A DNA stretch of 64,000 nt. Origin: Actinoplanes sp. TBRC 11911. Lineage in GTDB: Bacteria > Actinomycetota > Actinomycetes > Mycobacteriales > Micromonosporaceae. The stretch covers positions 1 to 64,000 of the forward strand of contig NZ_JABBNC010000003.1 in the NCBI RefSeq assembly GCF_012933445.1. Reading direction: 5' to 3'. The position numbers and the translations under genes are program-made. Below, piece by piece: positions 24,600-32,879 of this stretch; position 1 is the first letter of the stretch; each line of letters opens with the position of its first letter. Under the pieces are notes generated by a model that had not been told where the DNA came from, ran no database searches, and was given only the letters and a program-made list of their open reading frames with translations.

Positions 24600-25645
24600 C
24601 CGACACGGCGAAAAAGGTCGCTGGTGGCGGGCTGCGCAAGCAAGCCACCGACATTCTCACGAACGAGCTCCGCAACTTGGTCGTGGCCATGGGAGAACGC
24701 GCCGCCAACAACGTGGTCGGCCGCATCGGCGGTCTTACCGACCGGTTGACCGACATCGCGGAAGGCCGTGGGAAGCCGGGCGAGATCGCCGCGGCGACCG
24801 GAGCCAAGGCCATGGCCGATGGCAAGTCACCCGTGAAGTCAGCGTTGAAAGCGGGACTGGCCGGCGTCAAAGCCAAGATCACCGGTGCCTTCGGCGGGGG
24901 TGGCGGCGGAGGAGGCGGAAAGAAGATCAAGGTAGTGAACATCATCGAGTCCGTCGATGTCGGCGTGCCGGTGCGGGTGGCGTACGACCAATGGACGCAA
25001 TTCTCGGACTTCCCCAGCTTCATGAAGAAGGTGGAGAGCGTCGACCAGGAATCGGATGAGAAGGCGAACTGGAAAGCACAGGTGTTCTGGTCGCACCGCA
25101 CCTGGGAGGCCACCATCGTGGAACAGGTGGCCGACCAGCACATCACCTGGAAGTCGAAGGGCGCGAAGGGCTCGGTCGACGGAACGGTCAGTTTCCACGA
25201 GCTCGCCCCGTCCCTGACCCGGATCCTGGTGGTCCTGGAGTACCACCCGCAAGGCCTCTTCGAGCGCACCGGGAACATCTGGCGCGCGCAGGGGCGCCGG
25301 GCCCGGCTCGAGCTCAAGCATTTCGTCCGCCACGTGATGACTCACACGATCATCGAGCAGGACGAACTCGAGGGTTGGCGAGGCGAGATCCGCGACAGCG
25401 AGGTCGTCGTCAGTCACGAGGACGCCATCCAGCAGGAGCAGGAGCAGGAGCAGGGGCAGAAGCAGGAGCAGGGCGAGGAAGACCAGCAAGAGCCGGAAGA
25501 AGACGAATTCGAAGAGGAAGAAGACGAAGAGGAAGCGGAAGACGAAGAGGAAGAGGAGCGTCCCCGGCATCGACCCGCACGACCGCGCAATGGTCAGCGA
25601 GCGCGCCCGGCGCGCAGCACCACCCCCGGGAGGTCCCGCCGATGA
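24596..25645 (+). CDS. SRPBCC (cyclase/dehydrase-like) gas-vesicle-cluster protein
   Basis: A 349-residue protein whose centre (about 115-265) is a START/SRPBCC fold: [48 protein letters not shown], like coenzyme Q-binding or polyketide cyclase-like proteins. The N-terminal 110 residues are helical with a nine-Gly run; the C-terminal 80 are a Gln/Glu/Asp-rich run ending in Arg/Pro-rich sequence. Such a protein is a regular member of actinobacterial gvp clusters; function is unknown, possibly shell assembly. It is coupled by four-base overlaps to both neighbours. Confidence 0.85.
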   Translation: MTDTAKKVAGGGLRKQATDILTNELRNLVVAMGERAANNVVGRIGGLTDRLTDIAEGRGKPGEIAAATGAKAMADGKSPVKSALKAGLAGVKAKITGAFGGGGGGGGGKKIKVVNIIESVDVGVPVRVAYDQWTQFSDFPSFMKKVESVDQESDEKANWKAQVFWSHRTWEATIVEQVADQHITWKSKGAKGSVDGTVSFHELAPSLTRILVVLEYHPQGLFERTGNIWRAQGRRARLELKHFVRHVMTHTIIEQDELEGWRGEIRDSEVVVSHEDAIQQEQEQEQGQKQEQGEEDQQEPEEDEFEEEEDEEEAEDEEEEERPRHRPARPRNGQRARPARSTTPGRSRR

Positions 25646-25989
25646 CAACCGCAGTCCAATCATCCTCGCCGCTCGGTTCGGGTGACTCCTCCTCGCTGGT
25701 CGACGTCATCGACACCATCCTCGACAAAGGTCTGGTGATCGATGCGCAGGTCAACGTTTCCATCGTCGGGATCAACCTGATCAGCATCGATGCCCGCGTC
25801 GTCATCGCGAGTGTCGACACCTATCTGCGATTCGCCGAGGCGGTCAACCGGCTCGACCTCACCGAGAACCAGGGCGCGGGCCTTCCCCAGGTCGTCGAGG
25901 GCGTCGGAAAGAAAAACATGATTTCGAAGGCCGGCGACATTCTCGGTGAACTGACCAACAGCAGCGAGACCCGCCGACGGGAGCGTTAG
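25642..25989 (+). CDS. gvpA: Gas vesicle structural protein GvpA
   Basis: Main shell protein of the gas vesicle wall, 115 residues. The conserved core runs [20 protein letters not shown], then [20 protein letters not shown] and [15 protein letters not shown], the helix-strand-strand-helix of GvpA, with an extended C-terminus as in other actinobacterial GvpA. Residues that line the rib ([15 protein letters not shown]) are intact. It overlaps the upstream gene by ATGA and GGGAGG is well placed. Of the three GvpA-family members here it is the closest to GvpA itself. Confidence 0.93.
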   Translation: MTTAVQSSSPLGSGDSSSLVDVIDTILDKGLVIDAQVNVSIVGINLISIDARVVIASVDTYLRFAEAVNRLDLTENQGAGLPQVVEGVGKKNMISKAGDILGELTNSSETRRRER

Positions 25990-25991
25990 CC

Positions 25992-26753
25992 ATGACCGAG
26001 CAAACAGCCACTTTCCTGTACGGCGTGGTGCCCTCCGACATCGAGCCGACCTCGGACGCGCGGGGCATCGGCGACCCGCCGGCCCGGGTCACGATGGTGA
26101 CCCATGGCGACGTCGGTGCCCTGATCAGCGAGGTGTCACTGGACCGTTCGCTCGGGCGTCCGGAGGAACTGCGCGGCTACCAGAACCTGCTCGACGGCAC
26201 GGCCGCGTTGGCGCCGGTGCTGCCGGTGCGTTTCGGCACCGTGTTCACCGACGAGGACGCGGTCGCCGCATTGCTCGCCGAGCATCACGACGATTTCCGC
26301 GCCGCGCTGGACGAGTTGGACGGCCGGTTCGAATTCATCGTGCGCGGCCGTTACGACCAAGCCGCGCTGCTGACCGAGGTGCTCGACGAGAACCCGGAAT
26401 TGCGCCAGCTGCGGGACGAGGCCCGGCAGCTGCCCGAAGAGGTATCGGTCGGGGTGCGTACCCGGTTGGGGGAAATCGTCAACCAGGCCGTCGAGGCGAA
26501 GCGAAACGTCGACACCCAAGCCCTGGCCGACCTCCTGCAGCCGGTCGCCGGCCAATTGCTGATACGCCAGCCGACCAGCGAGACGGACGCGGCGAACATC
26601 GCCCTGCTCGTCGACACCGAGCGGCAGGACGACCTGGAGAAGGCGGTGCACCGGGTCGCCGAGGACTGGTCGGGCCGGATCAATCTGCGACTGCTCGGCC
26701 CGCTCGCGCCGTACGACTTCGTGGCCACGCTGCAGCCGCCGACGGAGGGATAG
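25992..26753 (+). CDS. gvpF: Gas vesicle protein GvpF (GvpF/GvpL family)
   Basis: Accessory assembly protein of 253 residues. FLYGVVPSD at the N-terminus, PVLPVRFGTVF in the centre and RLLGPLAPYDFV at the C-terminus define the GvpF/L family, which forms part of the chaperone-like assembly complex binding GvpA. The start is two bases after the gvpA stop. A second family member (gvpL) lies further along. Confidence 0.92.
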   Translation: MTEQTATFLYGVVPSDIEPTSDARGIGDPPARVTMVTHGDVGALISEVSLDRSLGRPEELRGYQNLLDGTAALAPVLPVRFGTVFTDEDAVAALLAEHHDDFRAALDELDGRFEFIVRGRYDQAALLTEVLDENPELRQLRDEARQLPEEVSVGVRTRLGEIVNQAVEAKRNVDTQALADLLQPVAGQLLIRQPTSETDAANIALLVDTERQDDLEKAVHRVAEDWSGRINLRLLGPLAPYDFVATLQPPTEG

Positions 26754-26755
26754 GC

Positions 26756-26998
26756 ATGGGCGGAATCATCAGCGGAATCGTGACCGCTCCGCTCGCCCCC
26801 GTTCGATTACTCACGAGCGTCGCGAGGGTTCTGCAACGCGAGGCGGAACGAGAGTTGTACGACCCGGTGCGGCTGCAGCGCCGGCTCGAGGAACTGGAGG
26901 AGGCCCACGACGCGGGTGCCGTTTCCGACGACGAATTCGAGCGCGGGCAACAAGAAGTCCTGAACCGCATGATCGACCAGCGCGGTCCTCGCCCATGA
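26756..26998 (+). CDS. gvpG: Gas vesicle protein GvpG
   Basis: Small accessory protein of 80 residues: hydrophobic GIVTAPLAPVRLL start, then a charged coiled helix (LYDPVRLQRRLEELEEAHDAG, shown only as landmark text) and EFERGQQEVLNRM. This is the standard GvpG pattern. It is two bases downstream of gvpF. Confidence 0.9.
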   Translation: MGGIISGIVTAPLAPVRLLTSVARVLQREAERELYDPVRLQRRLEELEEAHDAGAVSDDEFERGQQEVLNRMIDQRGPRP

Positions 26999-27031
26999 CG
27001 GCCTGGACCCGCTGGAGAAAGGGGGTGCGAG

Positions 27032-27391
27032 ATGCCTGCCGGCCGACGCGAAGGACAAGTTGACGTCACCCGGGACGTGTCGCCCGAAAAGCACGACCAA
27101 TACGACGACGAGGAATTCGCCGAGGAAATGTCGCCGGCCGAGGTGGTCGGCGCGGCGCTGCAATACATCACCGAGTTCACCGGCAAGGACCTGCGGGGTG
27201 TGGTCTCGCTGGAGCCGTCGGAGCACGGCTGGGTCGTCGGCGTGGAGGTCATCGAGGACCGGCGAATTCCGTCGTCCAACGACGTGCTCGGGTTGTACCT
27301 CACCGAGATCGACGCCGATGGATACCTGCGCACCTATCGACGCACCAAGCGGTACCCGCGGGGTCGCGGGGAGAGCGGCGAGGTGAGCTGA
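27032..27391 (+). CDS. gvpO: Gas vesicle protein GvpO
   Basis: Accessory protein of 119 residues with an acidic N-terminus and the GvpO domain (SPAEVVGAALQYITEFTG, EHGWVVGVEVIEDRRIPSS, DVLGLYLTEID, YRRTKRYPRG). AAAGGGGG precedes the ATG. Its TGA overlaps the next ATG by one base. Confidence 0.92.
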   Translation: MPAGRREGQVDVTRDVSPEKHDQYDDEEFAEEMSPAEVVGAALQYITEFTGKDLRGVVSLEPSEHGWVVGVEVIEDRRIPSSNDVLGLYLTEIDADGYLRTYRRTKRYPRGRGESGEVS

Positions 27392-27720
27392 TGACCTACC
27401 CGCAGACGGCCGAGGCGCGAGGCCATCAGCCGGCGAATCTGGGCGACATTCTGGAACGCGTGCTGGACCGCGGCATCGTGATCGCCGGCGATATCCAGGT
27501 CAATCTGCTCGACATCGAATTGCTGACGATCAAGCTGCGGCTGCTCATCGTCTCGGTGGACACCGCGCGGGAGATCGGCATCGACTGGTGGGAGCACGAT
27601 CCGTGGCTCACGTCGCGCGCCACCAAGGCCGCCGTCAAGCCGGGGCCGGGTACGCCGTACGAGATTGAGAACGCCCCCGTGCTCGACGGATCGGAGCGAC
27701 GCGATGACCGGCAGTACTGA
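27391..27720 (+). CDS. gvpJ: Gas vesicle protein GvpJ (GvpA family)
   Basis: Minor GvpA-like protein of 109 residues: LGDILERVLDRGIVIAGDIQ, VNLLDIELLTIKLRLLIVSV, then EIGIDWWEHDPWL, the tryptophan-containing ending characteristic of GvpJ/GvpM-type members. It probably takes part in nucleation of the shell. It overlaps gvpL by 17 bases. Confidence 0.85.
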   Translation: MTYPQTAEARGHQPANLGDILERVLDRGIVIAGDIQVNLLDIELLTIKLRLLIVSVDTAREIGIDWWEHDPWLTSRATKAAVKPGPGTPYEIENAPVLDGSERRDDRQY

Positions 27721-28462
27721 GGGCGTGTGGCTGCACGCGGTCGTCCCGCACATCGATCCGGCCACGTTGGACGGTGTGCCCGGCATGGACGGGGTCCGGC
27801 TGTCGGTGGTCCGGGCGGCCGGGCTCACCGCGGTGGTCAGCAAGGTGCCGCTGTCGCGCTACGGGGAGGAGCCGATGCTGCGCAACCTCGAGGACCTGAC
27901 CTGGCTGGAAAGCGCGGCGCGGGCGCACCACGTGGTGGTGGACGCGCTGTCCCGGGTCGGCCCGGTGGTGCCCGCGCGGCTCGCAACCGTCTATCTCGAC
28001 CCGGACGGGGTGGCCACATTGCTGACCGATCGGCGTGACGACTTCGTCGACGGGCTGGACCGGGTGGCCGGGCGTGCCGAGTGGGGCGTCAAGGCGTACG
28101 CGATGGAAAGCGTGACCGAAACGCCCGGCGCGGCCGAGTCGGGGACCGCGTATCTGCGCAAACGCCGGGCACAGCTCACCGCGCACAGCGAGGGTCTGGA
28201 GAATGCGGCGCGCGAGGCGTCGGCGGTGCATGCCACACTGGCCCATTTCGCGGCCGGCGCGCGGCGGCACGCCCCGCAGGATCGGCGACTGTCCGGTGCT
28301 GAGACGGCGATGGTCCTCAATGGCGCCTATCTGGTGGATCAGGACCGGGTCACCGAGTTCACCGAGCTGGTCTCCGCGCTGTCGAAATGTCACGCCGCGG
28401 TACGAATAGAGCTGACCGGGCCGTGGCCGCCGTATTCGTTCATCGCCGGAGAGACATCATGA
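27704..28462 (+). CDS. gvpL: Gas vesicle protein GvpL (GvpF/GvpL family)
   Basis: Second GvpF/L-family protein, 252 residues: VWLHAVVPHID start, VGPVVPARLATVYLD centre, LTGPWPPYSFI ending. The start at MTGSTEGVW lies inside the end of gvpJ, and its stop overlaps gvpS by ATGA. Confidence 0.9.
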   Translation: MTGSTEGVWLHAVVPHIDPATLDGVPGMDGVRLSVVRAAGLTAVVSKVPLSRYGEEPMLRNLEDLTWLESAARAHHVVVDALSRVGPVVPARLATVYLDPDGVATLLTDRRDDFVDGLDRVAGRAEWGVKAYAMESVTETPGAAESGTAYLRKRRAQLTAHSEGLENAAREASAVHATLAHFAAGARRHAPQDRRLSGAETAMVLNGAYLVDQDRVTEFTELVSALSKCHAAVRIELTGPWPPYSFIAGETS

Positions 28463-28668
28463 CGGACCTTCTCTATCAACCTGTTCCGCTCGTCGATCTG
28501 CTCGACCGGGTGCTGGCCACCGGGGTGGTTATCACGGGCGACGTCACGATCTCCATCGCGGAGGTGGACCTCGTCCGGATCTCGCTGCGCGCGCTGGTCG
28601 CGTCGGTCGGCGCACTCGCCGAGGACGGGGAGGGGTTCGATGTCTTCGGATCGGCATCTCTCGGTTGA
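28459..28668 (+). CDS. gvpS: Gas vesicle protein GvpS (GvpA family)
   Basis: Shortest GvpA-like member (69 residues): LVDLLDRVLATGVVITGDVT, then ISIAEVDLVRISLRALVASV. The position between gvpL and gvpK is that of gvpS in Streptomyces-type clusters. It overlaps gvpK by 29 bases. Confidence 0.85.
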   Translation: MTDLLYQPVPLVDLLDRVLATGVVITGDVTISIAEVDLVRISLRALVASVGALAEDGEGFDVFGSASLG

Positions 28669-28936
28669 CCCGGATTCGGTCGGGCGCGGCCTGGCCGCTC
28701 TGGTGCTCACCATCGTCGAGCTGATTCGTCAGCTCATGGAACGGCAGGCATTGCGACGGGTCGATGTGGGCGATCTCAGCGACGACCAGGTGGAACGGAT
28801 CGGCAGCACACTCATGGCGCTGGACGAGCAGATGGTCCTGCTCCGCGAGCATTTCCACCTCGAGCCGGAGGACCTGAATCTGGACCTCGGCCCGCTCGGC
28901 CCGCTTCTCCCCCGTTCCGGAGATGGAACGCATTGA
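28640..28936 (+). CDS. gvpK: Gas vesicle protein GvpK
   Basis: Final gene of the cluster, 98 residues: GLAALVLTIVELIRQLMERQ, ALRRVDVGDLSDDQVERIG, LMALDEQMVLLREHF, DLNLDLGPLGPLL. This is the full GvpK pattern. The last 125 bases are antisense to the convergent TetR gene. Confidence 0.92.
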   Translation: MSSDRHLSVDPDSVGRGLAALVLTIVELIRQLMERQALRRVDVGDLSDDQVERIGSTLMALDEQMVLLREHFHLEPEDLNLDLGPLGPLLPRSGDGTH

Positions 28937-29459
28937 GAACCATCTCCGCATAATGCTGCCAGAGCGCCGGGTCGTTCAACTCCAGCACGATGAGCTGGCG
29001 GACGGCGCCGCAAAGCACGACGCGTACGTCGATCATTCCGGCATCCGGCCGGATCGGCCCGTACGCCTTGGCCTTGTCCAGCAGTTCGCTGATCTGCTCG
29101 AGAATCTCCTCGGCCGGCAGGATCGTCCCGTTGAAGAACGCGTCGGCCAGTACCCGATCCGCGGACAGCGCCTGGAAAAGCGCGGGCACGTAGTCAAGGA
29201 GCTCCCGATACGGATCGAGGCCGTCGAGCGCTGCCCGGGTGCGTTCCGCCAGCGCCTGAAATTGCTCGCGCGCGACGGCCAGCACGAGATCCTGCTTGGT
29301 CGGGTAACTGCGATAGACCGTGGCCTTCCCGACACCGGCCCGCGCCGCCACCTCGGGCACCGTCACACCGAGTCCCTGCTCGGTGAACAGGTGCCGGGCG
29401 GCGGCGATGATGCGCGCGTGGTTGCGGACCGCGTCGCTGCGCTTGGCCTCGTTAGTCAC
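28812..29459 (-). CDS. TetR family transcriptional regulator
   Basis: A 215-residue TetR repressor. The helix-turn-helix is ARHLFTEQGLGVTVPEVAAR...GKATVYRSYPTKQDL (two landmarks). The ligand domain ends around NAFHLRNG. A Gly/Ala/Pro/Arg-rich tail of about 35 residues continues antisense to gvpK because no stop occurs earlier. The GTG start lies four bases after the MFS stop, so it is the second gene of an MFS-TetR operon and probably represses that operon. Confidence 0.9.
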   Translation of the reverse strand: MTNEAKRSDAVRNHARIIAAARHLFTEQGLGVTVPEVAARAGVGKATVYRSYPTKQDLVLAVAREQFQALAERTRAALDGLDPYRELLDYVPALFQALSADRVLADAFFNGTILPAEEILEQISELLDKAKAYGPIRPDAGMIDVRVVLCGAVRQLIVLELNDPALWQHYAEMVLNAFHLRNGGEAGRAGRGPDSGPPARGGNARGAGPSARPAP

Positions 29460-29463
29460 GCTC

Positions 29464-30825
29464 TCAGTGTTGCGCACGCGCCCGCGGGATCAGCGCCGCC
29501 GCGACCATGGCCACGACCGTCGCGGCGACGCAGAACACGTACGCGACGACGAACGAATGATCGTCCGGCAGCACCGTGGCGGCGGTGACCCCGGCGGCCA
29601 GGATTCCGGCGATGACCTGGGTGCCGACCGAGGACCCGACGGACCGGACCAGCGCGTTGACGCCGGCCGCCTCCGCCGCCCGGGCCGCCGGTTCCGCGTC
29701 GACGATGATCGTGGGGATGACGGCCAGGGCCAGACCGACGCCGATCAGCGCGACGAACGACCAGGCCAGCACCGACAGCTGGCTGCCGCTGGCGGCGGCG
29801 AGCAGGGCGGTACCGAGCGCGGTCACCCCGGCCGCGGCGGCGAGCGTGGTGCGGCCGCCGACACGCCGGTACAGGAACGCGGCGAGCGGCCCGCCTGCCA
29901 TCATCACCAGGCTGCCGGGGGCCAGCAGCAGACCGGCGCGGGTGGCGTCGACGCCGAAGCCGTAGCCGGTGCTGCCGGGTGCCTCGGCAAACTGCGGCAC
30001 CAGCACGAACACGCCGAACATGCCGCAGCCGACCAGGAACGTCGCGATGTTCGTGATGAGCACCGGTGGCCGGGTCAGCAGTCCGAGGTGGATCAACGGT
30101 TCGGCGCTGCGCCGCTCGAACAGCACGAACACCACCAGCACGAGCAACCCGCCGATGATCAGGCCGAGCGTGCGTCCCGAGGTCCAGCCCCAGTGGCTCG
30201 CCCGGCTGATCGCGAGCAGCGGAAGCGTCACGCCCACGCCGAGCAGCAGCGCGCCGACCACGTCGATCCGCCCGCCGTTGGCCTTCCCCGGCTCGGGCAG
30301 GACGAGGCCGACCGCGACCGCGGACAGGGCGGCCATCGCCGCGGTGATCCAAAAGATCCAGCGGTACGAGGTGTGGTCGACGATCAGCCCGCCGACGACC
30401 AGGCCGAGGCCGCTGCCCACGCCGAAGACGGCGGAGATGATGCCGATCGCCCAGGCGCGGCGCTCCGGTGGGAAGGCCACCCGGGCGATGCCGACGCCGA
30501 GCGGGATCACGCCGCCGCCCGCGCCCTGCAGCACCCGGCCGGCGACGACCAGTGCCAGGTTGGTGGACAGGGCGCTGACCAGCGATCCGACCGCGAACAC
30601 GACGAGCGCTACGACGAGCAGCCGGCGCCGGCCGTAGAGGTCGCCGAGCCGGCCGAGAACCGGCGTGAGGACGGCGGAGGCGATCAGATAGGCGGTGAGT
30701 GCCCAGGTCACGCTCTGTGCGTCGGAATGCAGAGCGGCGGCCAGCGCGGGCAGCGCCGGCAGGATCGTGGTCTGTGCCAGCGCGTACGCCAGTGTGCCGA
30801 GCCCTATCGCGGCAAGCGCTTTCAT
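29464..30825 (-). CDS. MFS drug efflux transporter (DHA2-like)
   Basis: Major facilitator exporter of 453 residues, mostly hydrophobic, with about 12-14 helices. Motif A (GRLGDLYGRRRLL) and the antiporter motif C region (GVGSGLGLVVGGLI) are present. The start MKALAAIGLGTLAYAL lies just after GGGGAA; the long upstream frame overlaps the HxlR region and is rejected. Operon with TetR implies substrate-inducible drug export. Confidence 0.92.
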   Translation of the reverse strand: MKALAAIGLGTLAYALAQTTILPALPALAAALHSDAQSVTWALTAYLIASAVLTPVLGRLGDLYGRRRLLVVALVVFAVGSLVSALSTNLALVVAGRVLQGAGGGVIPLGVGIARVAFPPERRAWAIGIISAVFGVGSGLGLVVGGLIVDHTSYRWIFWITAAMAALSAVAVGLVLPEPGKANGGRIDVVGALLLGVGVTLPLLAISRASHWGWTSGRTLGLIIGGLLVLVVFVLFERRSAEPLIHLGLLTRPPVLITNIATFLVGCGMFGVFVLVPQFAEAPGSTGYGFGVDATRAGLLLAPGSLVMMAGGPLAAFLYRRVGGRTTLAAAAGVTALGTALLAAASGSQLSVLAWSFVALIGVGLALAVIPTIIVDAEPAARAAEAAGVNALVRSVGSSVGTQVIAGILAAGVTAATVLPDDHSFVVAYVFCVAATVVAMVAAALIPRARAQH

Positions 30826-30920
30826 GGTTCCCCGTTCTCGTCGTGTCCCGCCGCCATTATCCGGACCCATGGGTCCGTTTCGGCAACGTGGCGATGAACA
30901 CGTACGGGGAAAGGGGTGCC

Positions 30921-31307
30921 CTACCGGGGGCGGCTGTCGTACTCCTCCTGGGCCCTCTCCACCTCGGGCATCTGGCCCTGGAGGTGGCTGAAGAAGTCGA
31001 GCAGGCGGTCGGCGAAGCTCTGGCCCATCGGGGTCAATGAATACTCCACGTGCAGCGGGAACGTGCTGTGCACGGTCCGCTTCACGAAGCCGTCGCGCTC
31101 CAGGGTCTGCAGCGTCTGGGCCAGGATCTTCTGACTCACGCCGTCGACCCGGCGGCGCAGGTCGTTGAAGCGCCGTGGGCCGTCGGCCAGGGCGCCCAGG
31201 GTGAGGCTGCCCCATCGGCCGGTCACGTGCTCGAGCACCGGGCGCGACGGGCAGGTGCTCGCGAAGACGTCGTAATACTCCGCGTTCCGGGTTTCCGCTG
31301 CCGCCAT
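30921..31307 (-). CDS. HxlR family transcriptional regulator
   Basis: Winged-helix regulator of 128 residues: CPSRPVLEHVTGRWGSLTLGAL, FNDLRRRVDGVSQKILAQTL, LTPMGQSFADRL. Cys19 is at the position that in redox-sensing HxlR/QorR-type members is oxidised. It is divergent from the F420/NADP reductase gene with a 31-bp palindrome between them, suggesting repression of the reductase and itself. Confidence 0.93.
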   Translation of the reverse strand: MAAAETRNAEYYDVFASTCPSRPVLEHVTGRWGSLTLGALADGPRRFNDLRRRVDGVSQKILAQTLQTLERDGFVKRTVHSTFPLHVEYSLTPMGQSFADRLLDFFSHLQGQMPEVERAQEEYDSRPR

Positions 31308-31342
31308 GGCTCGATGTTATCTCTTACACAGCGGGATCTTTT

Positions 31343-31373
31343 GGTTTGCGGTTTCTTCTGGAAACTGCAAACC
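31343..31373. promoter_or_regulatory. Palindromic operator for HxlR regulator
   Basis: GGTTTGC-G-GTTTC-ttctg-GAAAC-T-GCAAACC: 12 of 13 positions on each side are symmetric. It sits in the 115-base divergent promoter of the HxlR and reductase genes, the expected place for an HxlR dimer site. Confidence 0.7.
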
Positions 31374-31422
31374 TGGAGAAACCAAGCGACAGCAAGCAAG
31401 CTTTCGGACATAGGAGACGATC

Positions 31423-32052
31423 ATGAAGGTCGCAGTCATCGGTGCCGGGGCGTTCGGGGGCGCGTTCGCCAAGGCCGCGGTCGCGGCGGGGCACGACGTA
31501 TCGATCACCGCACGTAACTCCGAGCACGCGACGAAGGCGGCGGCGGACAGCGGCGCCACCGCTCGCACGAACGACGAGGCGATCGACCGGGCCGACGTCG
31601 TCGTACTCGGCATCCCCGGACTGATCGCGGCGGAGTGGGCCGACGAGTTCGCCGCCAAGTTGTCGGGCAAGGTCCTGATCGACGCCACCAATCCCGTTAA
31701 CGCCGACATGTCGGACACGTTTACCGCGGGTGCGTCCTTTGCGGAGGAACTCCAGAAGAAGGTGCCGACGGCGCACGTGGCCAAGGCCTTCAACGCGATC
31801 CTGGCCAGCCGGATGAGCGCACCTCGGGAGGCCGGCACGCCGCTCGACGCTTTCGTGGCGGGCGACGACGCCACCGCGAAGCAGGCGGCCGTGGAGCTCG
31901 CCGGCAGCCTCGGCTTCGGGCCGCGCGACATCGGGGGCTTGCGCATGGCTCGCTCGCTCGAGGAGATCGCCTTCTTGAACATCGCCCTGAACAAGACCAA
32001 CGGCTGGCAGTGGCAGAGCGCGTTCCAGCTCGTCGGCCCGACCGCGGCCTGA
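31423..32052 (+). CDS. NADPH-dependent F420 reductase-like oxidoreductase
   Basis: Rossmann-fold reductase of 209 residues in the F420-dependent NADP oxidoreductase (Fno)-like family. MKVAVIGAGAFGGAFA gives the dinucleotide motif G7-x-G9-x-x-G12; DATNPVNADM and HVAKAFNAILAS are family landmarks. TAGGAG lies before the ATG. Expected to move electrons between NADP(H) and a flavin-type coenzyme, F420 being inferred. Likely controlled by the divergent HxlR. Confidence 0.88.
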   Translation: MKVAVIGAGAFGGAFAKAAVAAGHDVSITARNSEHATKAAADSGATARTNDEAIDRADVVVLGIPGLIAAEWADEFAAKLSGKVLIDATNPVNADMSDTFTAGASFAEELQKKVPTAHVAKAFNAILASRMSAPREAGTPLDAFVAGDDATAKQAAVELAGSLGFGPRDIGGLRMARSLEEIAFLNIALNKTNGWQWQSAFQLVGPTAA

Positions 32053-32071
32053 CGCCTTGGGGGCTGCGCCG

Positions 32072-32743
32072 TCACAGGGCTCGGCGCAGCCACTCCTCGA
32101 CGCCCGCGATGTGGATCGTGGCCCAGGCCCGGGCCCGCTCCGGCTCGTGCGCGGCCAGCGCGTCGTGGATCGCCTGGTGCTGCTCGCGGGTCTTCTCGAC
32201 GGCGCCCTCCTGGGTCAGGCCCCGCCAGATGCGGGCCCGCGTCGTCGGGCCGGACAGGCCGTCGATCAGTGAGCTGAGCACGGTGTTGCCGGCGCCGGTG
32301 GCGATCCGGCGGTGGAACTCCAGGTCGTTGGCCACCAGGGCCTCGACGCTCGGATCGGCGCCCAGCTCGTCGAGCAGCATCTGTAATTTGTCGATGTCGG
32401 CGTCGGCCATCCGCTGGGCCGCCAGGGCCGCGGCGGCCGGCTCGAGAATGCGGCGGACCTCCAGGAACTCGAGGACCGTGTCGTCGCGCTGGAAGTCGAC
32501 GACGAAGCTCAACCGATCCAGCAGCAACGCCGGGGCGAGGCTCGTGACGTACGTGCCGTCGCCCTGCCGGACGTCGAGCACGCGGATCATCGACAGGGCG
32601 CGGACCGCCTCGCGCAGTGAGTTGCGCGAGAGTCCGAGGCGTTCGGCCAGGTCGGATTCCCTCGGCAGGCGGTCGCCCGGACCGAGCTCACCCGACGTGA
32701 TCATGCGCTTGATCTTGTCGATCGCCTCGTCGGTCAGCGCCAC
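32072..32743 (-). CDS. GntR family regulator (FadR subfamily)
   Basis: A 223-residue regulator with an N-terminal GntR winged helix (LPRESDLAERLGLSRNSLRE, VRQGDGTYVTSL) and a C-terminal FCD ligand domain (LEFLEVRRILEPAAAALA, DLEFHRRIATGAGN, EHQAIHDALAAHEP-like ending). The GTG start has GGGGAGG five bases upstream. It is convergent with the F420 reductase and has no obvious metabolic target next to it. Confidence 0.9.
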   Translation of the reverse strand: MALTDEAIDKIKRMITSGELGPGDRLPRESDLAERLGLSRNSLREAVRALSMIRVLDVRQGDGTYVTSLAPALLLDRLSFVVDFQRDDTVLEFLEVRRILEPAAAALAAQRMADADIDKLQMLLDELGADPSVEALVANDLEFHRRIATGAGNTVLSSLIDGLSGPTTRARIWRGLTQEGAVEKTREQHQAIHDALAAHEPERARAWATIHIAGVEEWLRRAL

Positions 32744-32879
32744 TGGACCTCCCCGCGCGCCCGTCTGCCGCGTCCCCTCATCTGACAGACTAATCACGGG
32801 TTGACCAGGAAGAACATCGCCGATTCAGGGCGCGGACCCACCCGGCACCGGTAAACCGGCGGAAAGCGGGCGGCGCGAA

